From contig NZ_LOAS01000015.1 in assembly GCF_001558155.1 (NCBI RefSeq), forward strand, positions 87,229 to 151,228: a stretch of 64,000 nt of DNA, in the 5' to 3' direction. The notes under the pieces are model-generated. The model did not search any database, was not told where the DNA came from, and saw only the letters and a program-made list of their open reading frames with translations. The DNA comes from Aliiruegeria sabulilitoris. Its GTDB lineage: Bacteria; Pseudomonadota; Alphaproteobacteria; Rhodobacterales; Rhodobacteraceae. Positions 19,637-28,926 of this stretch are shown piece after piece (within the stretch, counting starts at the first letter, position 1; every line of letters starts with the position of its first letter). The position numbers and the translations under genes were made by a program.

Positions 19637-21130
19637 ATGCAGTTTCTTCGGCGGTCCCTTGTCGGGCTGTTCCTGTTCTCGGTCACCATCGGGATCCTGA
19701 TCTATGCCGGTATTGTCTTCAACGATGCCGTGCAGGAGATGCTGGCGCGCGAATCCCGCCAAAGACCCGCACAGGAGCGGATCATGCCGGTCAACTCGGT
19801 CGTGATCGAAGCCGGAACGGCCACGCCTGTGATCACGGCCTTCGGGCAGGTGCAGAGCCGGCGCATCCTTGAACTGCGCGCCGGGGCGGGCGGACGCATA
19901 GTCGAACTGCACGATCAGTTCGATGCCGGCGCCACGGTCGAGCAGGGCACGCTGCTTGCGCGAATCGATCCAACCGACGCGCTCTCCGCGCTGGAGATCG
20001 CACAGACCGAACGGGCCGAGGCCGAGGTCGAGCTGCGCGACGCGGAACGCAACCTTGTCTTGGTGGGCGACGAACTGGTCGCTTCCCGCGCGCAGGCGCG
20101 GCTTCGCAGCCAGGCGTTGAAACGCCAGGAAGACCTCGCCAATCGCGGTGTCGGGACGGAAGCGGCCATCGAGACGGCGGCGTTGGCCGAGGCGAGCGCC
20201 AACCAGGCGGTGGTGGCTCGCCAACTGGTCGAGGCCGCGGCGGAAAACCGGGTGGAACAGGCGCGCAGCCGGCTGGAACGCGCGCGCATTGCGGTGGCCG
20301 ATGCCGAACGACGGCTGGAAGACACCAAGGTTTATGCCGCCTTCACCGGCACGCTGGCGGGGGTGGATGTTGTCGAGGGCGGGCTCGTCTCGCAGAACGA
20401 GCGGCTGGCCACGCTGATCGACCCGACAGCGCTGGAAGTGGATTTTCGCCTCTCCACCACGCAATACGCCCGCCTTCTGGACGAGGCGGGAACGCTGATC
20501 AACGCGCCGGTACAGGCCACGCTGGATGTTCTGGGGCTTGACCTGCAGGCGCAGGGGCGGATCTCGCGCGTGGATGCGCTGGTGGGCGAAGGACAGACCG
20601 GGCGGCTCATCTTTGCCCGGCTCGACAGTTTCGCAGGCTTCCGGCCGGGCGATTTCGTGACCGTGCAGGTGCGCGAGCCGGAACTGACCGATGTCGCCGT
20701 GCTGCCGGCCACGGCGGTGGATGCGGCCAGTTCGGTTCTGCTGATCGGTCCGGAGAAACGCCTCTCGGTGGCCGAGGTGGAGGTTCTGCGGCGGCAGGGC
20801 GACGAGGTGATCGTCTCGGTCGGCGCGTTGGGTGGCCAGCGCATCGTGGCGGAGCGGACGCCACTGATCGGCCCCGGCGTTCTGGTGCGGGACCTGACGG
20901 CGCAGGCGGAGGAACGGCTGGAGGAAGGCGGGGCTAAGGATGCCGGCGGTTCGAAGGACGGCTCCGAGTTGATCGCGCTGACGCCAGAGCGCCGCGCGGC
21001 GCTGATCGCCGCTGTCGAAGGCAACGCGCGCATGCCGGCGGAAGCCCGCGCGCGCGTGCTTTCGCAGCTCAAGCAGGAAAAGGTGCCCGCCGGCGTGGTC
21101 GAGCGCATCGAAAGCCGGATGGGGGGCTGA
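19637..21130 (+). CDS. Efflux RND transporter periplasmic adaptor subunit (HlyD/AcrA type)
   Basis: A 497-residue membrane-fusion protein. An N-terminal TM anchor (LVGLFLFSVTIGILIYAGIVF) is followed by a lipoyl half-motif (LELRAGAGGRIVELHDQFDAGATVEQGTLLARID), a long coiled-coil hairpin at about 110-225 (many Glu/Ala/Arg heptads), the second lipoyl half (YAAFTGTLAGVDVVEGGLVS) and beta-barrel/MP domains. It has an unusual extra helical tail of about 65 residues (SELIALTPERRAALIAAVEG onward). It lies 3 bp before the RND pump, so the two form a pair. No outer-membrane TolC gene is in the window. Confidence 0.92.
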   Translation: MQFLRRSLVGLFLFSVTIGILIYAGIVFNDAVQEMLARESRQRPAQERIMPVNSVVIEAGTATPVITAFGQVQSRRILELRAGAGGRIVELHDQFDAGATVEQGTLLARIDPTDALSALEIAQTERAEAEVELRDAERNLVLVGDELVASRAQARLRSQALKRQEDLANRGVGTEAAIETAALAEASANQAVVARQLVEAAAENRVEQARSRLERARIAVADAERRLEDTKVYAAFTGTLAGVDVVEGGLVSQNERLATLIDPTALEVDFRLSTTQYARLLDEAGTLINAPVQATLDVLGLDLQAQGRISRVDALVGEGQTGRLIFARLDSFAGFRPGDFVTVQVREPELTDVAVLPATAVDAASSVLLIGPEKRLSVAEVEVLRRQGDEVIVSVGALGGQRIVAERTPLIGPGVLVRDLTAQAEERLEEGGAKDAGGSKDGSELIALTPERRAALIAAVEGNARMPAEARARVLSQLKQEKVPAGVVERIESRMGG

Positions 21131-21133
21131 TCC

Positions 21134-24100
21134 ATGGATGGCAAGGACACCGCGCCGCGCGGGCTGCTCTCCTATTTTGCCCGCCACGCGACAGCGGCCA
21201 ACCTGCTGCTGGTGCTTCTGATCGCGGCGGGGCTGTTTTCCCTGCCACGGATGCGCGCGCAGTATTTTCCCGACGTGATTCTGGACGAGGTCAACGTCAA
21301 TGTCAGCTGGGACGGGGCGGGTGCCGATGACGTCGACACCGCGATCGTCGAGCTGTTGCAGCCGGTCCTGCTGGCCGTCGACGGTGTCTCTTCTTCCTAT
21401 TCCAGCGCAAAGGAAGGCTCTGCGGCGATCACGCTCGAATTCGAGCCGGGCGTGGATATGGGGCAGGCCGCCGAGGATGTGCAGCAGGCCATCGACACGG
21501 TGACGACAATGCCTGACGACGCCGACGATCCGGTCGTGCGACGCAGGGCATGGCGCGACAGGGTGTCGGACGTGGTGATTGCGGGACCGGTGGGTGTTGG
21601 CTTGCTGGCCGAGTTCACCGACGAATTCGTGTCCCGCCTGTTCACCGAAGGGGTGACGCGAACCACCATCCGGGGGGTGGCCGCACCACAGGTCATTGTC
21701 GAAGTGCCGACCCTGGCGCTCGTGCGCCACAATGTGACCATGGCCGAGATCGCCGATGTCATCGCCGGCGAGGTCGCGGCGGACCCGGCCGGTGATGTGA
21801 GCGGCGCCAATGCCCGCGTACGAACGGGGCGCGAGAAACGCTCCGCCGAGGAGATTTCCGGCATCACGCTGCGAACCTATGATGACGGCTCGCGGCTGAC
21901 CATCGGCGACGTGGCCACCATCCGGGTGGAGGGGGTTGACCGCAACCGCACCTATTTCCGTGGCGCCGATCCGGCGATCTCGGTCCGGGTGGACCGCTCC
22001 GCACAGGGCGATGCGCTCGATATCCAGGCAAGGGTCGAGGAGGTGGCACGGGAAATGATGCTCGGCCTGCCGGAAGGGGTGACTATCGAGCTGATCCGGA
22101 CGCGCTCGGAGGCGATTTCCGGGCGCATCGCCGTGCTGCTGGAAAATGCCCTGACGGGTCTGGTGCTCGTCGTCGGCCTGCTCTTCCTGTTCCTGAATGC
22201 CCGCACGGCGATCTGGGTGGCAGCCGGCATTCCCGTGGCGCTCTTCTCGGCCATTGCGCTAATGTACGCGGCGGGCCTGACGCTCAACATGATGTCGCTC
22301 TTCGCGTTGTTGATAACGCTCGGGATCATCGTGGACGATGCGATCGTCGTGGGGGAGCATGCCGATTTCCGGGTTCGGCGGCTGGGCGAGGCGCCCATGG
22401 TCGCCTCCGAACGGGCGGCGCGGCGGATGATGGGGCCGGTCTTCTCGGCCACGATCACCACCATCATCGCCTTTTCCGGCCTGACACTGATCGGTGGCTT
22501 CTTCGGCAACCTGATCAAGGAAATCCCCTTTACCGTGATCGTGGTGCTGATCGCCTCGCTGGTAGAGTGTTTCCTGATCCTGCCGAACCACCTGGCGCAT
22601 TCGCTGCATGCCGCGAGCGAACGCGAGGCATGGTATGACTGGCCGTCGCGCATGGTGAACCGGGGCTTCTCCTGGTTCCGGCACAACATCTTTCGCCGGG
22701 TCGTCGCCTTTGCGCTCTGGGCGCGCTACCCCGTGCTGGCGGTCTTGGTGCTGATCCTGTCCACGCAGGCGGCCAAGATCGTGAACGGCGATGTTCAGTG
22801 GCGTTTCTTCAGCGCGCCCGAAGAGGGATCCGTGTCGGGCAATTTCGCCATGGCGCCGGGAGCCAAGCGGGAGGATTCGCTGGTCCAGATGCGGGCTTTC
22901 CAGGCGGCTGTGGAGGCGCTCGACACCGAATATGGCGAGACATATGGCACCCGGCCTGTCCTTTATGCGTTGGCTGAAGTGGGCGGCAATACCGGTCGCG
23001 GGCTCGCAGGGGCCGATACCAAGGATGCCGACCAGCTCGGCTCCATCGCCGTCGAGCTGATCGACCCGGACCTGCGCCCCTATTCGAGCTTCCAGTTCGT
23101 CTCGGATCTGCAGGACCGCGTCGAACGTCATCCGCTGGTGGAGACGATCTCCTTCCGGGGGTGGCGCTCGGGGGGCGGCGGCGATGCGCTCGACGTGCAG
23201 TTCTTCGGGGCAGGCAACGAGACCCTCAAGGCCGCCTCGGAGGCCCTCAAGACCGAGGTCGCGCGCTTCGGCGAGGTCTCTGCGGTGGAGGACAACCTCT
23301 CCTATGACAAGGAGGAGATGATCCTTGAGCTGACCGCGCAGGGCGCGGCACTCGGCTTCACCATCGACGAGTTGGGCCGCGTGCTGCGCAACCGGCTGAA
23401 CGGGATCGAGGCGGCGACCTATCCGGTAGGACCGCGCAGCGCCGCGATCCGGGTGGAACTGCCGGAAGACGAGCTGACGGCCGATTTCCTGAACCGGACC
23501 CAACTGCGAACGCCGGCGGGCGAATATGTGCCTCTGGCCGATGTGGTCGAGGTCTCGCGACGTACCGGCTTCTCGACGATCAACCGCGAGAACGGCATCC
23601 GCGTGGTCTCGGTCACCGGCGACATCTCCGAGGACGACCCGGCACGCGCCGAAGAGATCGTGGAGATTCTGCGCAACGATATCCTGCCGGAGATCGCCGA
23701 GGCACACGGGGTGCAATGGCGCCTGTCGGGGCTCGCCGAGCAGGAGCAGGATTTCCTGACTGACGCCTTCGTCGGCTATGGGCTGTGCCTTATGGGGATC
23801 TACCTGACGCTGGCCTGGGTGTTCTCGAGCTGGACGCGGCCGGTGCTGATCATGGCGGTGATACCCTTCGGGCTGATCGGAACGGTCTATGGGCACCAGG
23901 CATGGGACATGCCGCTCTCCATGTTCACGATCATCGGGCTCATCGGCATGTCCGGTATCATCATCAACGATTCCATCGTTCTGGTGACGACGGTGGATGA
24001 GTATTCCCGCGACCGTGGGCTTGTTCCGGCGGTGGTCGACGCGGCGGCGGACCGGCTCCGGCCGGTGCTGCTGACGACGCTGACAACCGTGATTGGCCTG

Positions 24101-24550
24101 ACGCCGCTGCTCTACGAGCCGTCCCGGCAGGCGCAGTTCCTCAAGCCGACAGTGATCACCCTCGTATATGGGTTGGGCTTCGGCGTGGTGCTGGTGCTGC
24201 TGATGGTCCCGGCGCTTCTGGCAGTGCAGAAAGACGTGCAGCGGCAGGTGCAGGCGCTGCGCCGGGCGCTCAGCGAACGGGGGCGCACGGGGATGGTGAA
24301 CGCCCTGACCTGGGTCGCCCTGCTGGCCGTGGTGGCGCTTCTGGCCGCGACCTTCGGCAGCTTCCTGAAGGACGGGGTCATCTGGCCGCCACTGGCCGGG
24401 TTGTTGCCATTCGAAGCGACCAGCCCCCTGGTCGTTTTGCTTGTATTTCTCGCGGGTAGCTGGGCGATCACGACCGGGCTCTTCCTGCTCGGAGCGTTCT
24501 GGATGCTGGTCTCCGGGCGCAGGAAAGAGGCCGTCAAGGGCGCCGCCTAG
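21134..24550 (+). CDS. Efflux RND transporter permease subunit
   Basis: A 1138-residue RND pump (AcrB/MexB family). It has two large periplasmic loops and 12 standard TM helices. The proton-relay pair lies in LGIIVDDAIVVGEH at about residues 393-406, and the second-half counterpart is GMSGIIINDSIVLVTTVDEY near 940. After the usual last helix (about residue 1030), roughly 85 extra residues carry two more hydrophobic segments (WVALLAVVALLAATFGSFL and LVVLLVFLAGSWAITTGLFL). The N-terminus is short. The adaptor lies upstream. Substrates are unknown, but toxic organics or drugs are typical. Confidence 0.95.
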   Translation: MDGKDTAPRGLLSYFARHATAANLLLVLLIAAGLFSLPRMRAQYFPDVILDEVNVNVSWDGAGADDVDTAIVELLQPVLLAVDGVSSSYSSAKEGSAAITLEFEPGVDMGQAAEDVQQAIDTVTTMPDDADDPVVRRRAWRDRVSDVVIAGPVGVGLLAEFTDEFVSRLFTEGVTRTTIRGVAAPQVIVEVPTLALVRHNVTMAEIADVIAGEVAADPAGDVSGANARVRTGREKRSAEEISGITLRTYDDGSRLTIGDVATIRVEGVDRNRTYFRGADPAISVRVDRSAQGDALDIQARVEEVAREMMLGLPEGVTIELIRTRSEAISGRIAVLLENALTGLVLVVGLLFLFLNARTAIWVAAGIPVALFSAIALMYAAGLTLNMMSLFALLITLGIIVDDAIVVGEHADFRVRRLGEAPMVASERAARRMMGPVFSATITTIIAFSGLTLIGGFFGNLIKEIPFTVIVVLIASLVECFLILPNHLAHSLHAASEREAWYDWPSRMVNRGFSWFRHNIFRRVVAFALWARYPVLAVLVLILSTQAAKIVNGDVQWRFFSAPEEGSVSGNFAMAPGAKREDSLVQMRAFQAAVEALDTEYGETYGTRPVLYALAEVGGNTGRGLAGADTKDADQLGSIAVELIDPDLRPYSSFQFVSDLQDRVERHPLVETISFRGWRSGGGGDALDVQFFGAGNETLKAASEALKTEVARFGEVSAVEDNLSYDKEEMILELTAQGAALGFTIDELGRVLRNRLNGIEAATYPVGPRSAAIRVELPEDELTADFLNRTQLRTPAGEYVPLADVVEVSRRTGFSTINRENGIRVVSVTGDISEDDPARAEEIVEILRNDILPEIAEAHGVQWRLSGLAEQEQDFLTDAFVGYGLCLMGIYLTLAWVFSSWTRPVLIMAVIPFGLIGTVYGHQAWDMPLSMFTIIGLIGMSGIIINDSIVLVTTVDEYSRDRGLVPAVVDAAADRLRPVLLTTLTTVIGLTPLLYEPSRQAQFLKPTVITLVYGLGFGVVLVLLMVPALLAVQKDVQRQVQALRRALSERGRTGMVNALTWVALLAVVALLAATFGSFLKDGVIWPPLAGLLPFEATSPLVVLLVFLAGSWAITTGLFLLGAFWMLVSGRRKEAVKGAA

Positions 24551-24576
24551 GACCGCGCACTTCCGTTTGCTGAGCT

Positions 24577-25404
24577 CTAATTCGTGGTGCAACCTCGAAT
24601 ATCGACGGAATTCGTCGAGCCGATCACGGTAAAGCGCAGGGCGCTGCGGCTCAGCGCCATTGGCTTGCCATTGGGCGGCACGAGATCGGCCTGAACGGCC
24701 AGCGCATTGCCCTGCCGTTGGACCTCCGGCTCGGAGACCCAGATCCGCGGATCGCCGGCCTCGACCATGGCCACTTCCTCGCCCTGCAACCGGGGCATCT
24801 CGATCCGGGCCGAGAGTCGCAGCCCGTCGGAAATCGGCGACAGGTCACATGTGACATCGCGCACGCCGGCCCGGTTGGCCGGGCGGGGACGGTTCGCAAG
24901 GGCCGTGTGAATCTCGGGGTCGAAATGGCCGGGGCCCTCCAGCATCGCATCAACCGTCAGATGCGCCGGCATGCAGATCGTTTCGCAAACGCCGAGATCG
25001 ACCTCTCCCTTGAGGCGAATCGGCGCGCCGGCATTTTTCGGGTGAAGCTCGATGGGCAGGATCAGCTCGTCCTTGTAGCCTATAGAGCGCAGTCCATAGC
25101 TGGTGAAAACCTGGGGGCTGGGCCAGTGATAGCTGACGCCTTGCAGGTTTTCCGAGCCCGACCAGTTGAAGACGGGGGGAATGCCCGCATCGCCGGGCGC
25201 GCGCCAATAGGTCTTCCAGCCGGGCGTCAGCGTGAGGTGCAGCGCGGCCATCCGTGTGCCGTCCTTGGTCATCCAACCCTCGCGTATCTCGGCCTGGACG
25301 ACGTTGTCCGGCAACCCGCCGGCCTGTCCGGCAAGGGGCAGGAGCCCGGCAAGCGCTGTTGCGAGGGTGAGGGCGGTGTTGCGAATGCGGGTTCTGCTCG
25401 TCAT
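24577..25404 (-). CDS. DsbD alpha-domain-like periplasmic protein (protein-disulfide reductase domain)
   Basis: Start uncertain: ATG 25404 gives a clean 275-residue secreted protein ([20 protein letters not shown]). ATG 25434 adds ten residues that fit a signal peptide poorly. The body matches the DsbD N-terminal domain: [20 protein letters not shown] near the N-terminus and [17 protein letters not shown] with a CxxxC pair. There is no TM domain and no C-terminal thioredoxin domain, so it is a stand-alone reducing or scaffold domain, a form common in Rhodobacteraceae. It is convergent with the RND pump gene. Confidence 0.8.
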   Translation of the reverse strand: MTSRTRIRNTALTLATALAGLLPLAGQAGGLPDNVVQAEIREGWMTKDGTRMAALHLTLTPGWKTYWRAPGDAGIPPVFNWSGSENLQGVSYHWPSPQVFTSYGLRSIGYKDELILPIELHPKNAGAPIRLKGEVDLGVCETICMPAHLTVDAMLEGPGHFDPEIHTALANRPRPANRAGVRDVTCDLSPISDGLRLSARIEMPRLQGEEVAMVEAGDPRIWVSEPEVQRQGNALAVQADLVPPNGKPMALSRSALRFTVIGSTNSVDIRGCTTN

Positions 25405-25518
25405 GGCGCAGAGCATATGCAGCGGGTTCGCCATGGGAAATCACATAATGGCGACGGATCGCCTCCGTGTGTTCACGGCCACTTGTCCCCGGCGAAATCC
25501 ACCCTCATTGTTGATCCC

Positions 25519-26094
25519 ATGCAAGAGCTCTACCCGCCAATGGACCTGTCCGGAAAACTGTTGATCGCCATGCCGGGCATGGGCGATCCCCGGTTCGATC
25601 ATTCCGTCATTTATATCTGTGCCCATTCGGAGGAAGGGGCGATGGGGTTGATCATCAACCAGCCGGCAGCGGATCTGGCCTTTGGCGATCTGCTGGAACA
25701 GCTCGACATCGACACCAGCGACGAAAGCCTGCCGACCCAGATCCATATCGGCGGACCGGTTGAGCATGGCCGCGGGTTCGTCCTGCATTCGGGAGAATAC
25801 GACATTGCCGAATCGACGCTCCGGGTGGATGCGGATTTCGGCATGACGGCGACGCTGGAGATTCTGGAGGACATGGCCATGCGCCGTGGTCCCCGGCTGG
25901 CGCTTCTGGCGCTGGGGTATTCGGGCTGGGCGCCGGGACAGCTCGAAGGCGAGATCGCGCAGAACGGGTGGCTCACCTGCGACGCAACGCCAGCGCTGGT
26001 GTTCTCAACCGAAAATGACCGCAAGTGGGAAAAGGCGCTCAAGACGCTCGGGATTGATCCGTTGACCTTGAGCGCTGCCGCGGGGCGCGCCTGA
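25519..26094 (+). CDS. yqgE: YqgE/AlgH family protein
   Basis: A 191-residue cytoplasmic protein of UPF0301. Start ATG 25519 gives [19 protein letters not shown]; an internal ATG at 25540 is an alternative. Signature segments are [30 protein letters not shown] and [14 protein letters not shown]. The family's role is unsettled (AlgH was linked to alginate gene regulation). It is a single gene facing the DsbD-like gene head-to-head, with a 114-bp shared upstream region. Confidence 0.9.
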   Translation: MQELYPPMDLSGKLLIAMPGMGDPRFDHSVIYICAHSEEGAMGLIINQPAADLAFGDLLEQLDIDTSDESLPTQIHIGGPVEHGRGFVLHSGEYDIAESTLRVDADFGMTATLEILEDMAMRRGPRLALLALGYSGWAPGQLEGEIAQNGWLTCDATPALVFSTENDRKWEKALKTLGIDPLTLSAAAGRA

Positions 26095-26098
26095 GCGT

Positions 26099-26878
26099 TC
26101 AGGAACCGCGCATGTAGCGGAAGGCCGCCGAGGCGCTCCAGCCCGCCGCGATGGCGATGGCCAGCGACAGCAGGCCATAGATCAGCGCCTGGTCCTGTGC
26201 GAGATTGTAGACCCAGCGTTCGATCCCGACCTTGCGCACATACAGCACGCGGGTGAAATCGGCGACCACCTGTTCGTTGCGGGTCAGGAAGATCCGGGTG
26301 GTGTAGTCGCCTTCGACGAGATTCGCGGGCAGGTTGATATCGGTACGGAACAGCGTCTGGTCGATCACCCGGACACTGTTGGGCAGAACCTCGTAATCGC
26401 CGGTGTCTTCGCGGATACGAATCAGCGCCTCGACGAACGCCTCGGAATTCTCGACCTCGCCCGCGTCGCCGGCCGAGCGGACCGCCAGCGGGATCGAGAT
26501 CGAATGGCGCAGATCATCGGTTTCGGACAGGATATCCTCCAGCGGTCGGGAGGAGGCGATCTTGTAGAGGGTCGGGGCCGAATCGATACGCATCGCTTCG
26601 GCATTTATCCAGATCCCGGCGCGGCGGTCCTTCTTGCGAACGGTCACCGACTCCCGCGGACCGGAAACGGTCACGATCACGTCGATCGGATCAAGCACCG
26701 GATAGGATTTTGGCCGGCTTTCCTCCGTGTGCTTCACGGCGCCGAAGACGAGGATATGGGAGCCTGCGAAGCTCGCGGTGATGGAAACGCGGCTCTGGCT
26801 GAGATCGGCGACGACACTTTGTGCCGCAGCCGGGAGCGCCGTGAACAGGAAGGTGACGATCAGGAGTGCCAGGCGCAT
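26099..26878 (-). CDS. TIGR02186 family membrane-anchored periplasmic protein
   Basis: A 259-residue secreted protein, signal peptide MRLALLIVTFLFTALPAAAQS, with one C-terminal TM helix (LIYGLLSLAIAIAAGWSA). The periplasmic domain contains SRVSITASFAGSHILVFGA and VTVSGPRESVTVRKKDRRAGIW, features of TIGR02186. These proteins accompany TauE/SafE transporters in alphaproteobacteria, and here the start lies 2 bp after the transporter stop. The role is not established. A partner or sensor role for anion transport is inference. Confidence 0.85.
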   Translation of the reverse strand: MRLALLIVTFLFTALPAAAQSVVADLSQSRVSITASFAGSHILVFGAVKHTEESRPKSYPVLDPIDVIVTVSGPRESVTVRKKDRRAGIWINAEAMRIDSAPTLYKIASSRPLEDILSETDDLRHSISIPLAVRSAGDAGEVENSEAFVEALIRIREDTGDYEVLPNSVRVIDQTLFRTDINLPANLVEGDYTTRIFLTRNEQVVADFTRVLYVRKVGIERWVYNLAQDQALIYGLLSLAIAIAAGWSASAAFRYMRGS

Positions 26879-26880
26879 GC

Positions 26881-27804
26881 TCAGTGCCCTCCCGACAGGC
26901 CGAGAGAATAGAGCTCGGCGGGTTGCAGCAGCAGGTCCGAGGCGAGCTTGCCGCAGACCAGCAGCACCATGCCCGCAAGCAGCACCCGGAGTTGTTCGGC
27001 CTTGAGCTTGGTGCCGATCTGGGTGCCGATCTGCGCGCCCACAACGCCGCCGACCAGCAGCAGGACCGCAAGCGCCATGTCCACGGTGTGGTTGGTCGTG
27101 GCGTGCAGCAGCGTCGTGAAACCGGTGACGAGGATAATCTGGAACAGGGATGTACCGACGACGACCTTGGTCGGCATTCCGAGGATGTAGATCATCGCCG
27201 GCACCATGATGAAGCCGCCGCCCACCCCCATGATCGCGGCAAGGATACCGACAAAGACCCCCACCAGAACGGGCGGGATCACCGAGATATAGAGCCCGGA
27301 GGTGCGGAAACGCATCTTGAACGGCAATGTCTGCACCCAGCCCCGTTGCCGCCGTTTCGGAGGCGGGGCTTTTGCCGGGTTGCGTGCCCGCCGAATCGCG
27401 CCGACCGATTCGATGAACATCAGCGTGCCGACAATCCCGAGGAAGAAGACGTAGCTCAGGGTGATCAGCAGGTCGACCTGGCCGAGCGATTTCAGGAAGT
27501 TGAAAAGGACGACGCCCAGCCCGGCCCCGATCAGGCCGCCAATCTGCAGCACGATCCCCATCCGGATATCGACCGTTTTCTTTCGCAAATGAGCCAGAAC
27601 GCCGGAAAAGGACGAGGCAACGATCTGGTTTGCCTCTGTGGCCACGGCCACGGCCGGGGGGATTCCGATGAACATCAGCAGCGGCGTCATGAGGAAACCT
27701 CCTCCGACCCCGAACATGCCCGACAGGATTCCGACCATGCCGCCCAGACCGAGGAGCATGAATGCATTGACGGAAACTTCTGCAATCGGGAGGTAGATCT
27801 GCAT
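26881..27804 (-). CDS. TauE/SafE family sulfite/sulfonate exporter (downstream copy)
   Basis: A 307-residue polytopic protein with two repeated halves, each with the motif GMFGVGGGF or AIMGVGGGF near TM1 and TM5. About eight TM helices. It exports sulfite or organosulfonates in characterised members. It is a close tandem paralogue of the gene at 27905: both begin MQIYLPIA and share long identical stretches (GVGGGFL, PPAVAVAT, QVDLLITL). It is followed immediately by the TIGR02186 gene, so the two form a unit. Confidence 0.9.
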   Translation of the reverse strand: MQIYLPIAEVSVNAFMLLGLGGMVGILSGMFGVGGGFLMTPLLMFIGIPPAVAVATEANQIVASSFSGVLAHLRKKTVDIRMGIVLQIGGLIGAGLGVVLFNFLKSLGQVDLLITLSYVFFLGIVGTLMFIESVGAIRRARNPAKAPPPKRRQRGWVQTLPFKMRFRTSGLYISVIPPVLVGVFVGILAAIMGVGGGFIMVPAMIYILGMPTKVVVGTSLFQIILVTGFTTLLHATTNHTVDMALAVLLLVGGVVGAQIGTQIGTKLKAEQLRVLLAGMVLLVCGKLASDLLLQPAELYSLGLSGGH

Positions 27805-27904
27805 GCCGCAACCCTAGCCGCGCAGCCGCAACCGCGGCAACGGTGCTCACGCCCGGCGCTCGGAAATGTTGTTCCGCCGTTGCCGCGGCGCCCCACGCCT
27901 CCGC

Positions 27905-28819
27905 TCATCGTGCTTCTGCGATGGAATAGAGCTCGCCAGGGCGCAGGGCGAGGTCCATCCCGAGCTTGAGACAGACCGCCAGCACCAGCAGCGCGAGCAG
28001 GATTCGCAGTTGTTCGGCCTTGAGCTTCGCGCCGATCATGGCGCCAAACTGGGCGCCTATCACGCCCCCGATCAGCAGGACCGTTGCCAGGAAGACATCG
28101 ACCGTGTGGTTCGTGACCGCATGCATGAGCGCGGTGGCGCCGGAGACGAGGATCACCTGAAAGAGCGAGGTGCCGATGACGACCTTGGTCGGCATGCCGA
28201 GGATATAGATCATCGCCGGCACAAGGATGAAACCGCCGCCGATGCCCATGATCGCCGAGAGCACGCCGACAGCTACGCCCACCAGCACCGGCGGGATCAC
28301 CGAGATATAGAGGCCCGAGGCGCGGAAACGGCGCTTGATGGGCCATGTGTGGACCCAGTTGCGCTGCCGTCGCACGATCGGCGCGGACGTCTGGTTCTTC
28401 GCCCGGCGTATCGCGCCAAGCGCCTCGACGAACATCAGCAGGCCCACCGCGCCGAGGAACACGACATAGAAGAGGGTAATCAACAGGTCGACCTGCCCGA
28501 ACGACTTGAGCAGGTTGAACAGCCCCATGCCGAGGACCGCGCCGATCAGCCCGCCGCCCTGAAGGGCCAGCCCCATGCGAACATCCACCGTTCCGCGCCG
28601 CAGATGGACCAGGACGCCGGAGACCGAGGAGGCCATGATCTGGTTCGCGCTTGTCGCGACGGCCACCGCTGGCGGAACACCGATGAAGAACAGAAGCGGT
28701 GTCAGCAGGAACCCGCCTCCGACACCGAAGATGCCCGACAACACCCCAACCATCCCGCCCAATCCGAGCAGGAGGAACAAATCGACCGAGATCTGTGCTA
28801 TCGGCAGGTAAATCTGCAT
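27905..28819 (-). CDS. TauE/SafE family sulfite/sulfonate exporter (upstream copy)
   Basis: A 304-residue paralogue of the gene at 26881, in the same orientation with 100 bp between the two genes. It has the same two-half architecture with GIFGVGGGFL and AIMGIGGGFI motifs. The main differences are in the central loop (NQTSAPIVRRQRN against NPAKAPPPKRRQRG) and the C-terminus. It lacks its own TIGR02186 partner. The pair looks like a tandem duplication that has diverged. The transport substrate is inferred only from the family. Confidence 0.9.
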   Translation of the reverse strand: MQIYLPIAQISVDLFLLLGLGGMVGVLSGIFGVGGGFLLTPLLFFIGVPPAVAVATSANQIMASSVSGVLVHLRRGTVDVRMGLALQGGGLIGAVLGMGLFNLLKSFGQVDLLITLFYVVFLGAVGLLMFVEALGAIRRAKNQTSAPIVRRQRNWVHTWPIKRRFRASGLYISVIPPVLVGVAVGVLSAIMGIGGGFILVPAMIYILGMPTKVVIGTSLFQVILVSGATALMHAVTNHTVDVFLATVLLIGGVIGAQFGAMIGAKLKAEQLRILLALLVLAVCLKLGMDLALRPGELYSIAEAR

Positions 28820-28926
28820 GCCGCGCTGCTATTCCCGCAGGGGCTTCGTTTCAACAGTCATTTCGGGAATGCCCGATTTGCGTCAGGCCCACCGGCGCCG
28901 GGCCGGTGGGCTCAGGAAGGCTACGC

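Noticed and set aside
22259-24592. 777-codon frame antisense to the RND pump
   Set aside because: Composition and position show a shadow of the pump gene. It has no signal, motif or plausible start.
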